A DNA stretch of 64,000 bases from Erythrobacter sp. JK5 (GCF_018205975.1 NZ_CP073577.1:682001-746000); one strand, 5' to 3'; counted from the stretch's first letter, positions 36,292 to 45,531 are shown. The notes: a model not told the origin generated them from the sequence alone. Numbers and translations are program-made.

Positions 36292-36891
36292 ATGCCAATC
36301 CGGGACGAGCAAGGCAATCAATGTCATCATATCGTACGGCTGCACCTGCGCAGTCTGGGAATGCCGCGCGTTTCCGAATTCAGCGCGCTGGCCAACGCGC
36401 AACGAACCTATGGTCCGCACGGCATCTGCATTTCGTTCGAAAGCGGGATGAGCATGCCGCAGGCGGTCGATACCGCAACGCAGTGCGTCGAACTCGTGAA
36501 CGTGAATGTCGGGACCTGTTTGATGAACCAGGGCACATTCAATCCCACGATGACAGCCCAGCAGAGCGCTATGTTCGGGATCGGAGATATTCAGAGCATT
36601 CCGCCCCGAAACATCCTGGCTGTGTGGGTCGAGAATGTTCGCAAGGAAGACGGGACACGCCTCGCCGGTTGCGCCTCGCATCCGGCAGATCGGGGAGCCT
36701 GCGTGGTCGCCGCCGCCGGGTCTCTGTGGACGTTGGCGCATGAAGTCGGCCATGTGCTGGGTCTTACGCACGAAAGTGGAACGCGAAATCTTATGAGCAC
36801 GCCGACGTCAAGCATATCGACGAACCCGCCGGAGCTTTCGGCGAGCCAGGTCGCAACCGTCAAACGTTCCAGGTATTGCCAGCGGGTCTGA
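36292..36891 (+). CDS. Metzincin-type zinc metalloprotease-like protein
   Basis: A 199-residue protein. The zinc motif HEVGHVLGLTH (His150, Glu151, His154, His160) fits HExxHxxGxxH, and a Met-turn candidate follows (NLMS, Met168), so it resembles a compact matrixin/M10-M12-like peptidase. Seven cysteines are present, yet I see no signal peptide from ATG 36292, which has GGGAG nearby; the frame stays open upstream to 36103, but that stretch is not signal-like either. Substrate and location are unknown. It lies alone, divergent from purB and 70 bases before a DoxX-like gene. Confidence 0.65.
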   Translation: MPIRDEQGNQCHHIVRLHLRSLGMPRVSEFSALANAQRTYGPHGICISFESGMSMPQAVDTATQCVELVNVNVGTCLMNQGTFNPTMTAQQSAMFGIGDIQSIPPRNILAVWVENVRKEDGTRLAGCASHPADRGACVVAAAGSLWTLAHEVGHVLGLTHESGTRNLMSTPTSSISTNPPELSASQVATVKRSRYCQRV

Positions 36892-36961
36892 TTTCCCCAA
36901 CCCCACCCTCCGTTGTAACCAATCCCGGTTGTGCGCGAACCGGGAGGCAGGAGGACATGCG

Positions 36962-37972
36962 ATGAGCAACCACGGGTTCGGCTCGCCAGCCGGCGCATCG
37001 ACTGCGTCGGTGCCTGGCCCGGCACCGGGCTGGGGAGAGCGCCTGCGCTCCCTGTATTCGGGCAGCGCCGTGCTGTTTTGGCCCTTTACCGATTTCGCCA
37101 TGCGCATCTTCATTGCGATCGCGTTCCTGCGATCAGGCTGGGTCAAGGCGTCAGACTGGGACAAGGCGGTCTATCTCGCTGCCGAGGAATACCCGGTCAG
37201 CTGGCTTTCCGCTCACGCGGCGGCGGCGACTGGGCTCGCGATCGAGCTGGTCGCTCCTATGCTGCTTGCAATCGGCCTGATGACCCGCCCGGCAGCGCTG
37301 GCGCTCGCCGCGCTGACGATCGTGGCCCACACTGTCTACATCCCGACCACCACCAATCTGATGCTGATCGCGATGCTGATCTGGTATCTGGTTTCGGGTC
37401 CGGCAGCGATTTCGCTCGACGCACTGTGGGTGCGCGGGTTCACAAGCGGCAAATCGGGTCCCGTCACGCTGGCCGTGCGCGCCGGGGCCTGGCTTCGCGC
37501 CCGCGCCGGCCCGCTGGTGGTTGTGGCCATGCGGGTCTGGCTGGGGATCGCGCTGCTTGCGCTGGCAGAGGTCTTCGACCCGCCGATCTGGCTTGCCACG
37601 TGGCTGCCGATCACCAGTTTCACCGGATTGCCGGCGTGGCTGGCGATCCTGTTTGCGGTGTTGCTCATCACCGGAACGGCGGCGAGTCCGGTATCCTACG
37701 CGCTGACATTCGTGGTGGCCGCGTTCATGATCTCGGGCGTCCATCCGGACGTCACGTTCTACCCGGTGCTGTTGCTGGGCGTGTACGAGGCACGGGGCGC
37801 GGGGCCGTGGTCGGTCGATGACCTTGTCGAAGGCTGGCTGCGAAAGCGCTACCCTACGTCGGCGGGCGAGAAGGTGAATATCGACGATCCGGATCTATGG
37901 CTCGCAACGCTGAAACAGTGGTGGCGGGGCGGGAGGCGGATCGCCGGGATGCTGGTGTTCAGACGATCCTGA
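36962..37972 (+). CDS. DoxX-family membrane protein
   Basis: A 336-residue integral membrane protein with about eight hydrophobic helices. The FIAIAFLRSGWVKASDW and GLAIELVAPMLLAIGLMTRPAALALA segments resemble the DoxX/YphA fold. The start at 36962 follows a strong AGGAGG (36949-36954). DoxX-like proteins are linked to quinone-dependent redox or thiol oxidation, but most are uncharacterised. The C-terminal 60 residues are hydrophilic and probably cytoplasmic. Confidence 0.75.
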   Translation: MSNHGFGSPAGASTASVPGPAPGWGERLRSLYSGSAVLFWPFTDFAMRIFIAIAFLRSGWVKASDWDKAVYLAAEEYPVSWLSAHAAAATGLAIELVAPMLLAIGLMTRPAALALAALTIVAHTVYIPTTTNLMLIAMLIWYLVSGPAAISLDALWVRGFTSGKSGPVTLAVRAGAWLRARAGPLVVVAMRVWLGIALLALAEVFDPPIWLATWLPITSFTGLPAWLAILFAVLLITGTAASPVSYALTFVVAAFMISGVHPDVTFYPVLLLGVYEARGAGPWSVDDLVEGWLRKRYPTSAGEKVNIDDPDLWLATLKQWWRGGRRIAGMLVFRRS

Positions 37973-37999
37973 ACACCGCTCGCCCGGATGGATCAGGGT

Positions 38000-38761
38000 T
38001 TAGATAAGTCCTTTCGCGCGCAACGAAACGTGTCCTTCGCGCCCGACGATCACATGATCGTGCACCGTCACGCCCAGCAACCGACCGGCCTCCGCAATCC
38101 GCTGGGTGATCTGGATGTCGGCGCGGCTGGGCTCCGGATTGCCGCTCGGGTGGTTGTGAACGAGGATCAGGGCGCTGGCACCGAGATCGAGCGCGCGGCG
38201 GATGACCTCGCGCGGATGGATCGTCGCCTCGTCGATCGAACCGTCGCCGACGTGGTGATCGTCCATCAGGCGATTCTTGGTGTCGAGATACAGCACACGC
38301 ACCCGCTCGACCGTCAGGTGCGCCATGTCGATCGCGAGGTAATCGAGCAGCGACTGCCACGATCCGAGCACCGGCTTCTGCACCACCTCGCTGCGCGCCA
38401 TGCGTCGCGCAGCCACCGCCACGCTCTTGAGCGCCGCAGCGCTCGTTTCGCCGACCCCCTTGACCCGCTGGAGCGCCGCGGGATCGGCATTGAGCACTCC
38501 CGCCAGCGATCCGAACTGCTTGATCAGCGCCTTGGCCATCGGTTTCGTGTCACCCTGCTTGATCGCTGCGAACAGCAGGTATTCGAGCACCTCGTAATCG
38601 GCGAGCGCCTCCGCACCGCCTTTCAGCAAACGCTCGCGCAATCGGGCGCGGTGGCCTCTGCCGGCAAGCTTGCCCGAATCGGACCCATGCCCCGCCTCTG
38701 CGGCGCTCTCCTGACCGAAGTCGAAACTGTCTTCAGCTTGCGGCAAGCATCCTCCCGACAA
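38000..38761 (-). CDS. radC: RadC-family JAB/MPN domain protein
   Basis: A 253-residue protein. The N-terminus has helix-hairpin-helix character (LQRVKGVGETSAAALKS), and the C-terminal JAMM-type metal site is HNHPSGNPEPSRAD. Once proposed as a DNA-repair factor, RadC's real activity is uncertain. It is divergent from ydbH, whose start lies 61 bases away. Confidence 0.9.
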   Translation of the reverse strand: MSGGCLPQAEDSFDFGQESAAEAGHGSDSGKLAGRGHRARLRERLLKGGAEALADYEVLEYLLFAAIKQGDTKPMAKALIKQFGSLAGVLNADPAALQRVKGVGETSAAALKSVAVAARRMARSEVVQKPVLGSWQSLLDYLAIDMAHLTVERVRVLYLDTKNRLMDDHHVGDGSIDEATIHPREVIRRALDLGASALILVHNHPSGNPEPSRADIQITQRIAEAGRLLGVTVHDHVIVGREGHVSLRAKGLI

Positions 38762-38822
38762 AGATTATTTGTGCGCGGCATTCATTGCCTTTGGCAAACG
38801 TTGCGCGCAAGTGTGGGTCACG

Positions 38823-41800
38823 ATGGCGGCAGCCGAACAAGACAGAGATATCGACAAACGACGGCGATGGTGGCCGCGACGCAAGAGATGGCGGACCGCG
38901 ATCATCCTGCTCGCAACGCTGCTGATCGTCGGCTCGGGCGCGTGGACCGGGCGCGAACAGATCGCCGGCGACATCATCGACGATGTGTTGCGACAGAACG
39001 GCATGACGGCGACCTACGAGATCGTCTCGATCGGGCCGCAGCAGCAGGTGTTCGAAAATCTGGTGATTGGCGACCCGGAAGCCCCGGACTTCACCGCCGA
39101 GCGGGTGGTGGTCGATCTCGAATACGGGTTCGGCACGGCTGAACTCGGGCGGATCGCGATCACCGGCGCGCGGCTGTTCGGGACTTTCCGCGAAGGCGAA
39201 TTTAGCTTTGGCACGCTCGACCCGCTGCTGTTCGCCGAGACCGATGAGCCTGCGGGATTGCCGCCCTACGATGTCAGCATCGTCGATGGCCGTGCGCGGA
39301 TCGATGGCGACTTCGGCGTGGTGGGGATCAAGCTCGACGGCGAAGGGCCGCTCCAGGATGGCTTCAGCGGGACGATCGCTGCGACCTCCCCGGGAATGTC
39401 GGTTGCCGGTTGCCGGTTCGAGGTGGCGACGCTTTACGGTGACATTGCTACGGCCGACGGCGCGCCGAGCTATTCCGGCCCCGTGCGCCTGCGCGGCGGC
39501 GAGTGCGACAGCGCACGCTTCGCGCGGCTCGATATCGCGGCGGACCTGTCGCTCGATCGCGAGTTCACGGCGGTTGACGGTGAGTTTGGCCTGACCGGAT
39601 CGGAACTCAGCGGGTTCGGAGTGGCGGTCGACGCGGTCGGGGGCGACGCGGCACTCAGCTGGGGCGATGGCGGGCTGGCGCTGCGCCACGCGCTGACCGC
39701 AACCGCGCTGACATCGCCCTACGGCGATCTTGCCGAGCTCGCGCTCGACGGACAACTTCGCGCGGCCGGCGATCCGCTGCGCAGCGAATGGACCACGCGG
39801 ATCGAGGGCGAGGGGGCGCGATTGCCGCTCGGAAATCGCTCTGCACTGGCCGAGGCGCGGGCGGCAGCGGACGGTACCTTCGCGGGGCCGTTGCTGGTCA
39901 AGATGGAGCGCAGTCTGGCGCGGGCTGCCAATAACGGCAGCATCGTTGCCGATGCGACGGTGCGACAGTCCGGGGACGGCCTGACCCTGATCGTTCCCGA
40001 GGCGCGCCTGCGCGGCAGCACCGGCGAGACCTTGGCGGCTGTGTCACGTCTGAGCTGGAGCGCTGGCGGGCGGCTGCGCGCAAACATCGCGACCGGCGGA
40101 GAGGGATTGCCCCGCCTCACCGGCCGCATGGAGCAATTGGGCGGCGGCGATCTCGCCCTGCGTCTCGCCATGCAGGAATACCGGGCGGGGTCCAATTGGC
40201 TCGCGGTGCCCGAACTGCTGGTGCGCAGCAGCGCCGATGGCAGCCTGAGCTTCGATGGACGGGTTGCGGCCAACGGTGCCGTGCCGGGCGGCGCGGTCGA
40301 GCGGCTGGTCGTACCGGTCGAGGGCACATGGTCGCCGGGGAAGGGGCTCGCACTGGGCCGCCGCTGCACCACGGTCAGCTTTGCGCGCCTGTCGTATTAC
40401 GAGGTCGCGCTCGACGGTCGCCGGATCGCGCTTTGCCCCGAAGCGGGCCGTGCCATCCTTGCTTATGACGACGCGCTCAGCGTCCGCGCGACGACCGGCC
40501 GGTTGGCGCTGACCGGGGCGCTGGCGGGATCGCCCCTGAAGCTCGATGCCGATGGTGCATCGTTCGCCTATCCCGGGGTTTTCGGGCTTGACGATCTTTC
40601 GGTGGTGATTGGTGCCAGCGGCGAAGCGGTGCGGCTCACCGCCGCGCGGTTCGATGGCAGTATCGACGACACGATCGGTGGCGCCTTTGCCGATGGCACG
40701 GCCCGGCTCGACATCGTACCGCTGGACCTCGACGAACTGGCAGGCGACTGGCGCTACGCGGATGGCGTCCTTTCGCTCGATCGCGGGGCCTTTCGGTTGA
40801 CCGAACGGACGGAGGAGGGGGTGCTTGCGCGCTTCGAACCGCTGTTTGCGCGCGATGCCACGCTCACGCTCGATGGCAACGCGATTGCCGCGCAGGCCGA
40901 TCTGCGCGAACCCGATGCCGACCGCCTGATCACTTCGGTCGCGATCGCGCACGATCTGGGAAGCGGGACGGGGCAGGCGCGGCTCGATATTCCCGGCGTC
41001 CGGTTCGACGACGCGCTCCAGCCCGACCAGCTGAGCTATCTGGCGAGCGGGGTTATCGCCCAGGCTTCGGGGACCATCGCGGGCGAGGGCCTGATCACCT
41101 GGACCGCCGACGACATCGCCAGCACCGGCAGCTTCACCACCGACCGGTTCGATTTCGCTGCGGCCTTCGGTCCGGTCAGTTCGGTGCGCGGGACGATGGC
41201 GTTTTCGGATCTGCTGGGAATGACGACCGCGCCGGGACAGGTGCTCGAAGTCGGCTCGGTCAATCCCGGGATCGAGGTGATCGGCGGGCGGGTCGTCTTC
41301 CAGTTGCGCGACGGACAGGTGCTTTCGGTGGAGGACGCCCGCTGGCCGTTCATGGGCGGAGAGTTGATCCTGCGCCCGGTTACGCTCGATTACGGCGAAT
41401 CGAACGCGGCACGCTACGTGTTCGAGATCGTCGGGCTCGATGCCGCAAAGTTCATCACGCAGATGGAACTGACCAATGTCAGCGCGACCGGCACGTTCGA
41501 CGGCACGATCCCGGTGGTGTTCGACACGATCGGGAACGGCCGGATCGAGGAGGGTCTGCTGATTTCGCGATCGCCCGGTGGCAACGTCGCATACATCGGT
41601 GAACTCACCTACGAAGACCTTGGCACGATGGGCAATTACGCGTTCCAGGCGCTGCGCTCGCTCGATTACACGCAGATGAGCGTCGGGCTGAGCGGCGATC
41701 TTGCCGGGGAGATCATCACCAGTTTCAAGTTCGACGGGATCAGCCAGGGCGAGGGGACCACCCGCAATTTCGTGACCCGCCAGCTGGCCAGGCTGCCGAT

Positions 41801-42059
41801 CCGTTTCAACATCAACGTGCGAGCCGAGAATTTCTACGAACTTTCGACCGTCGTTCGCTCGTTCTTCGATCCCACCTTCCTCGGCAATCCGGTGGATCGC
41901 GGGCTGTTCGATGCGCGCGACGGGCGATTCGTTCCGACCAGCCGCAATCCCAGGCCGCCATCCGACGCGCCGGAGCAACCACCCCCGGACGCCGCCGCCG
42001 AAGTGATACGCCCCGATGAATCGACCGTTCAACCTCCCGAAAGCGAGGAATTGCCATGA
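38823..42059 (+). CDS. ydbH: YdbH-family intermembrane lipid-homeostasis protein
   Basis: A 1,078-residue protein, one basic N-terminal segment then a transmembrane helix (AIILLATLLIVGSGAWTG, about 25-42), with the rest a long periplasmic beta-rich rod of AsmA/YdbH type. In E. coli YdbH spans the periplasm, docks the outer-membrane lipoprotein YnbE and helps keep outer-membrane lipid balance together with TamB and YhdP. Here ynbE-like and ydbL-like genes follow directly, with a four-base overlap, supporting the same complex. ATG 38823 is preferred over an upstream in-frame ATG at 38769. Confidence 0.85.
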   Translation: MAAAEQDRDIDKRRRWWPRRKRWRTAIILLATLLIVGSGAWTGREQIAGDIIDDVLRQNGMTATYEIVSIGPQQQVFENLVIGDPEAPDFTAERVVVDLEYGFGTAELGRIAITGARLFGTFREGEFSFGTLDPLLFAETDEPAGLPPYDVSIVDGRARIDGDFGVVGIKLDGEGPLQDGFSGTIAATSPGMSVAGCRFEVATLYGDIATADGAPSYSGPVRLRGGECDSARFARLDIAADLSLDREFTAVDGEFGLTGSELSGFGVAVDAVGGDAALSWGDGGLALRHALTATALTSPYGDLAELALDGQLRAAGDPLRSEWTTRIEGEGARLPLGNRSALAEARAAADGTFAGPLLVKMERSLARAANNGSIVADATVRQSGDGLTLIVPEARLRGSTGETLAAVSRLSWSAGGRLRANIATGGEGLPRLTGRMEQLGGGDLALRLAMQEYRAGSNWLAVPELLVRSSADGSLSFDGRVAANGAVPGGAVERLVVPVEGTWSPGKGLALGRRCTTVSFARLSYYEVALDGRRIALCPEAGRAILAYDDALSVRATTGRLALTGALAGSPLKLDADGASFAYPGVFGLDDLSVVIGASGEAVRLTAARFDGSIDDTIGGAFADGTARLDIVPLDLDELAGDWRYADGVLSLDRGAFRLTERTEEGVLARFEPLFARDATLTLDGNAIAAQADLREPDADRLITSVAIAHDLGSGTGQARLDIPGVRFDDALQPDQLSYLASGVIAQASGTIAGEGLITWTADDIASTGSFTTDRFDFAAAFGPVSSVRGTMAFSDLLGMTTAPGQVLEVGSVNPGIEVIGGRVVFQLRDGQVLSVEDARWPFMGGELILRPVTLDYGESNAARYVFEIVGLDAAKFITQMELTNVSATGTFDGTIPVVFDTIGNGRIEEGLLISRSPGGNVAYIGELTYEDLGTMGNYAFQALRSLDYTQMSVGLSGDLAGEIITSFKFDGISQGEGTTRNFVTRQLARLPIRFNINVRAENFYELSTVVRSFFDPTFLGNPVDRGLFDARDGRFVPTSRNPRPPSDAPEQPPPDAAAEVIRPDESTVQPPESEELP

Positions 42060-42319
42060 GAGCTGCGAAATTGACCACATCCACGCCCGATGCCAGACAC
42101 GGATCAACTAGTCAGGCGGGGGGAATGGTGCGGACGACCGGAATGATAGCTGCGGGTGCGGCGATGCTGTCGGCAGGACTGCTGACAGGGTGCATCAATG
42201 TCACCGCTCCCGATGAGCCGATCGTGATCGAGCTCAATATCAATATCCGGCAGGAAGTGATTTACCGGCTGGCGGAAGACGCGGCCAACACGATCGACGA
42301 GAACGCGGACATTTTCTGA
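42056..42319 (+). CDS. ynbE: YnbE-like outer-membrane lipoprotein
   Basis: An 87-residue lipoprotein. The lipobox LLTGC places the lipidated cysteine at residue 46, and the short mature part (INVTAPDEPIVIELNINIRQEV) matches YnbE, which pairs by beta-strand augmentation with the C-terminus of YdbH. ATG 42056 overlaps the ydbH stop and follows GAGGAA, but gives an unusually long leader; ATG 42125 (MVRTTGMIAAGAAML) would give a standard 22-residue lipoprotein signal. Confidence 0.82.
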   Translation: MRAAKLTTSTPDARHGSTSQAGGMVRTTGMIAAGAAMLSAGLLTGCINVTAPDEPIVIELNINIRQEVIYRLAEDAANTIDENADIF

Positions 42320-42356
42320 TCCGCTGCCATCGCCGGTCGCGCGAAAGGGAAGAGAA

Positions 42357-42746
42357 ATGAATACCATGCGTCAAATCGTTCTGGCCGGTGCTGCGGGCGC
42401 GGCCCTGCTGGGTGCCGTCGCGGTGCCAGCGCTTGCGCAGCGCGACCCCGCCTATGCCGCAGCACGCGCAGGGGGGCAGGTCGGCGAACAGCCCGATGGC
42501 TATCTCGGCATCGTCGGCGAACGTACGCCCGCGCTTCAGCGGCTGGTCGACGACATCAATATCAAACGCCGCGCGGTCTATTCGCAGAAGGCGCAGGAGA
42601 ACAGCGCGACGCTAGAGGCCTATGCGCTGACCGCGGGTTGTCAGGCGATCCTGCGTACCGAACCGGGCGAGAAATACATGGCACCCGACGGCACCTGGAA
42701 AACCCGCACCAGCGCCGCCCCCGACCGCGATCCGCGTTGTCCGTAA
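42357..42746 (+). CDS. ydbL: YdbL-like DUF1318 periplasmic protein
   Basis: A 129-residue protein with a Sec signal (cleavage after ALA near residue 27) and the DUF1318/YdbL domain (DGYLGIVGERTPALQRLVDDINIKRRAVY). It is the third member of the ydbH-ynbE-ydbL set; YdbL is thought to modulate the YdbH-YnbE bridge. The C-terminus includes two cysteines (CQAIL, CP-end) that could form a disulfide. Confidence 0.85.
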   Translation: MNTMRQIVLAGAAGAALLGAVAVPALAQRDPAYAAARAGGQVGEQPDGYLGIVGERTPALQRLVDDINIKRRAVYSQKAQENSATLEAYALTAGCQAILRTEPGEKYMAPDGTWKTRTSAAPDRDPRCP

Positions 42747-42897
42747 AATTGGTTTTTTGCGCGCCATTCGGCTTGTGGTTTCCTTGCATATGCGTCCGCA
42801 GGCCTGATCGGCTGCTGCCTTCCCCGAAGGCGCGAGGATTTCGTTTCGGGGATGCGAAGCGGACAATATCACGTGCGTAATCTGCACAGCCCTGCGG

Positions 42898-42926
42898 TTG
42901 ACTTGAACCTACCCCCCTTCTAAGGG
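42898..42926 (+). promoter_or_regulatory. Possible promoter of the F0 ATP-synthase operon
   Basis: TTGACT (42898-42903), 17-base spacer, TAAGGG (42921-42926), upstream of atpI. The -35 match is good, the -10 weak. The region also contains a small CCCCTT-CT-AAGGGG palindrome (42914-42927). Confidence 0.35.
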
Positions 42927-42930
42927 GTCC

Positions 42931-42954
42931 GCGCCCTCGGCGGGCGCTTTGTTT
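42931..42954 (+). terminator. Possible terminator after ydbL
   Basis: GCGCCC (42931-42936), TCGGC, GGGCGC (42942-42947), then TTTGTTT. A short stem with a U-rich tail between ydbL and atpI; it could also be leader structure of the atp transcript. Confidence 0.5.
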
Positions 42955-42988
42955 GCGCGTGTCTGCGTTCCATTCTACGGATAGCGGC

Positions 42989-43315
42989 ATGAGTGACGAA
43001 AAGCCCGCACGGGAATCCATTGCCGAGGATGCGCGGATCGACGCGCTCGAACGGCGGCTCAAGGCCGCAACCGAGCGCGAAGAGAATCGCAACCGACCGA
43101 AAGTGCAGGGGGCCGATGCGAATTATCGCGCTGGCAACCGGGTGCTCGCGGACCTCCTGGGCGGGATTCTCGGCGGAAGTGTGATCGGCTGGGCGTTTGA
43201 CGCACTGGTCGGTACCACGCCCTGGGGTCTGTTGGCTGGGCTGTTCCTTGGGATCGGCGTCGCCTTCAGAAACATCATTCGTGCGGCGAACACACGCCCC
43301 GAGGACCCGGAATAG
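42989..43315 (+). CDS. atpI: AtpI/AtpZ-family ATP synthase accessory protein
   Basis: A 108-residue protein with a charged, coiled N-terminal half and two transmembrane helices (LADLLGGILGGSVIGWAFDAL and WGLLAGLFLGIGVAFRNII). It precedes atpB, the conserved place of AtpI/AtpZ, a factor thought to aid c-ring assembly or magnesium uptake. The start at 42989 (MSDEKPARES) is inferred from the family; its ribosome-binding site is weak. Confidence 0.85.
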   Translation: MSDEKPARESIAEDARIDALERRLKAATEREENRNRPKVQGADANYRAGNRVLADLLGGILGGSVIGWAFDALVGTTPWGLLAGLFLGIGVAFRNIIRAANTRPEDPE

Positions 43316-43363
43316 ATCCGGCATCGGGGCGCGTTTCATATCAGGATATCAGGGACCGACAAC

Positions 43364-44152
43364 GTGGCAGCCGAACAGGGCAAAGTCGATCCGATGAAGC
43401 AGTTCCAGATCGAGCCGTTGTTCGGCTCGCAAGGCTGGGAAATCGCTGGCTTCAACATCGCGTTCACCAATTCCGCGCTGTGGATGGCGATCACCGTCGT
43501 CCTGCTGTGGATCTTCGTGTACGGCGGGATGAAGCGCGAACTGGTGCCCGGTCGCTGGCAGATGGCGGTGGAAAGCTTCACCGGATTCATCGACGACATG
43601 CTGGAAGCGAATGTCGGCAAGGAAGGGCGCAAATACGTGCCCTACATCTTCAGCCTGTTCATGTTCATCCTGTTTGCCAACCTGCTCGGCTTGATGCCGA
43701 TCGGCGTCCTGGGCCTGCACCCGTTCACGTTCACGAGCCACTTCACCGTAACCGGCGTGCTCGCCGTGCTCAGCTTCTCGATCGTGCTGATCGTCGGCTT
43801 CTGGAAGCACGGACTCAAGTTCTTCAGCCTGTTCGTGCCGCACGGGACCCCGCTGTGGCTGATGTGGCTGATCCCGGTGATCGAGCTGATTTCCTTCATG
43901 GTCCGCCCGTTCAGCCTCGCGCTGCGACTGTTCGTGGCGATGATGGCCGGCCACGTGCTGCTCAAGGTGCTGTCGAGCTTTGTCATCGACAGCGTGAATG
44001 CGGGCGCGGTGTACGGTGGCCTGATCGGCGTCCCCAGCTTTGCGCTGATGATCGCGATCAGCGCGCTCGAAATCCTGGTAGCGGGCATCCAGGCTTACGT
44101 TTTCGCATTGCTCACGTCGCTCTACATCAACGACGCCGAGCATCTTCACTGA
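43364..44152 (+). CDS. atpB: F0F1 ATP synthase subunit a
   Basis: A 262-residue subunit a with several transmembrane helices; it forms the proton half-channels of the F0 motor. The essential arginine region (FSLALRLFVAMMAGHVLL) is intact, as is IEPLFGSQGWEIAGFNIAFTNS near the start. Translation begins at GTG 43364, preceded by AGGGA; ATG 43394 is a weaker alternative. The F0 genes stand apart from the F1 operon, the usual alphaproteobacterial arrangement. Confidence 0.95.
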   Translation: MAAEQGKVDPMKQFQIEPLFGSQGWEIAGFNIAFTNSALWMAITVVLLWIFVYGGMKRELVPGRWQMAVESFTGFIDDMLEANVGKEGRKYVPYIFSLFMFILFANLLGLMPIGVLGLHPFTFTSHFTVTGVLAVLSFSIVLIVGFWKHGLKFFSLFVPHGTPLWLMWLIPVIELISFMVRPFSLALRLFVAMMAGHVLLKVLSSFVIDSVNAGAVYGGLIGVPSFALMIAISALEILVAGIQAYVFALLTSLYINDAEHLH

Positions 44153-44203
44153 GTTTCACGACTTTTCATTCCAACAGTTTCGAATTCAAAGGAGTTTTCA
44201 AAA

Positions 44204-44431
44204 ATGGAACCTGAAGCAGCCAAGCTCATCGGTGCAGGCCTTGCAGCTATCGGCGCCGGTCTTGCCGCAACCGGTGTGGGCAACGTGTTCGGTTCGTTCC
44301 TCGAAAGCGCGCTGCGCAATCCGGGTGCGGCCGACGGTCAGCAGGGTCGCCTGTTCATCGGCTTCGCCGCCGCCGAACTTCTCGGCCTGCTGGCGTTCGT
44401 CGTCGCGATGATCCTGATCTTCGTCGCCTGA
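44204..44431 (+). CDS. atpE: F0F1 ATP synthase subunit c
   Basis: A 75-residue proteolipid forming the rotating c-ring. Two transmembrane helices are joined by the polar loop ALRNPGA, and the proton-carrying carboxylate is Glu58 in FAAAELLGLLAF. The first helix is glycine-rich (GAGLAAIGAGLAATGVG), as in the family. Confidence 0.96.
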   Translation: MEPEAAKLIGAGLAAIGAGLAATGVGNVFGSFLESALRNPGAADGQQGRLFIGFAAAELLGLLAFVVAMILIFVA

Positions 44432-44510
44432 CGTCTCCGGGCTGGCGTACCGGGCGGGACGACCGCCCGGTTCCGCCGCCCATCCTGATCATCATCCGCG
44501 GACCCGGTCC

Positions 44511-45005
44511 ATGCCCCAGATAGCGCAGCTTGCAGAAACCTATTCCAGCCAGATATTCTGGCTGCTGGTGTTCTTCGGCATCACCTTCTTCCTGATCGGA
44601 CGGGGGATGGTGCCCAAGGTCATGGGCACGGTCCAGTTGCGCGACAAGCAGATCGCCGACGACCTCGCCGCCGCTCAGGCAGCGCGCGATGCGGCGGATC
44701 AGCAGGAAGAGACCTGGCGCGAACGCGAGAACGAGAATCGCGCGAAGGCGCAGGCCCTGATCGCGGAAGCCAAGGCCAAGGCTGCGGCATCGACCGAAAA
44801 GAAGGTGGCCAAGGCGCAGGACCGGCTCGACGCCAAGCTTGCCGAAGCCGAAGCGGAGATCGCGGCGGCACGCGCAAGCGCCATGACCGAGATCGAAAGC
44901 GTCGCCGCCGAAGCCACACAGGACATCGTCGCCCGGCTCGCCGGGACCACGGTGGATCAGGCGGCGGCCAAGGCTGCCGTGAAGGAGGCGCTCGCCCATG
45001 GCTGA
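44511..45005 (+). CDS. atpG: F0F1 ATP synthase subunit b'
   Basis: A 164-residue subunit: one N-terminal membrane helix (IFWLLVFFGITFFLIGRGMVP) and a long Ala/Glu/Lys-rich coiled coil that forms the peripheral stalk with subunit b. The product overlaps the downstream b gene by eight bases (44998-45005). Alphaproteobacteria use this b/b' heterodimer; the symbol follows the atpX/atpG usage of some annotations. Confidence 0.9.
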   Translation: MPQIAQLAETYSSQIFWLLVFFGITFFLIGRGMVPKVMGTVQLRDKQIADDLAAAQAARDAADQQEETWRERENENRAKAQALIAEAKAKAAASTEKKVAKAQDRLDAKLAEAEAEIAAARASAMTEIESVAAEATQDIVARLAGTTVDQAAAKAAVKEALAHG

Positions 45006-45531
45006 TATTCTCACCCTGCTCGCCAGCGCTGCCGAAGACGGCAAGGCTGCGCCGTCGGCGCTGTTTCTCGAGGATTATCAGTGGGTCTCGCTGGCCATGC
45101 TGGTGCTCATCGCGGTCGTCATCTGGAAGAAGGTGCCGGGCCTCATCACAGGTGGTCTCGACGCCAAGATCGCGCAGATCAAGCAGCAGCTCGACGAAGC
45201 CAAGGCCCTGCGCGCGGAGGCCGAAGCCCTGCGCGACGAATATTCGGCGAAGCTCGCGGATGCCGAAAAGCACTCCGAGGCGATGGTCGAGAATGCCCAG
45301 CGCGATGCCGAAGCGATCCTTGCCAAGGCCAAGGAAGACTCCGAGCGCATGGTCGCGCGGCGTCAACGGATGGCCGAGGACAAGATCGCCGCGGCGGAAC
45401 GCGAAGCGGTGGAGGAAGTCCGCGCCCGCGCAGCCGAGGCTGCAGCCATGGCGTCGCGCAAGCTGATCGCAGAGCGGCACGACAGCGCCGCCGACCGCAA
45501 GCTGGCGGACGAGGTAATCGCCACGCTCTGA
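44998..45531 (+). CDS. atpF: F0F1 ATP synthase subunit b
   Basis: A 177-residue peripheral-stalk subunit: N-terminal helix (WVSLAMLVLIAVVIWKKVPG), then an extended coiled coil (AKIAQIKQQLDEAKALRAEAEALRDE region) and a C-terminal part that binds F1 delta. Last gene of the F0 operon, followed by a terminator. Confidence 0.94.
   Translation: MADILTLLASAAEDGKAAPSALFLEDYQWVSLAMLVLIAVVIWKKVPGLITGGLDAKIAQIKQQLDEAKALRAEAEALRDEYSAKLADAEKHSEAMVENAQRDAEAILAKAKEDSERMVARRQRMAEDKIAAAEREAVEEVRARAAEAAAMASRKLIAERHDSAADRKLADEVIATL

Noticed and set aside
36931..37821. A 296-codon frame overlapping the DoxX-like gene on the same strand
   Set aside because: Out of frame with the gene that has the strong AGGAGG site and transmembrane pattern.
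40044..42107. A 687-codon frame opposite ydbH
   Set aside because: Antisense to a well-supported gene; low-complexity Arg/Asp/Gly-rich composition is what high-GC third-position bias produces.
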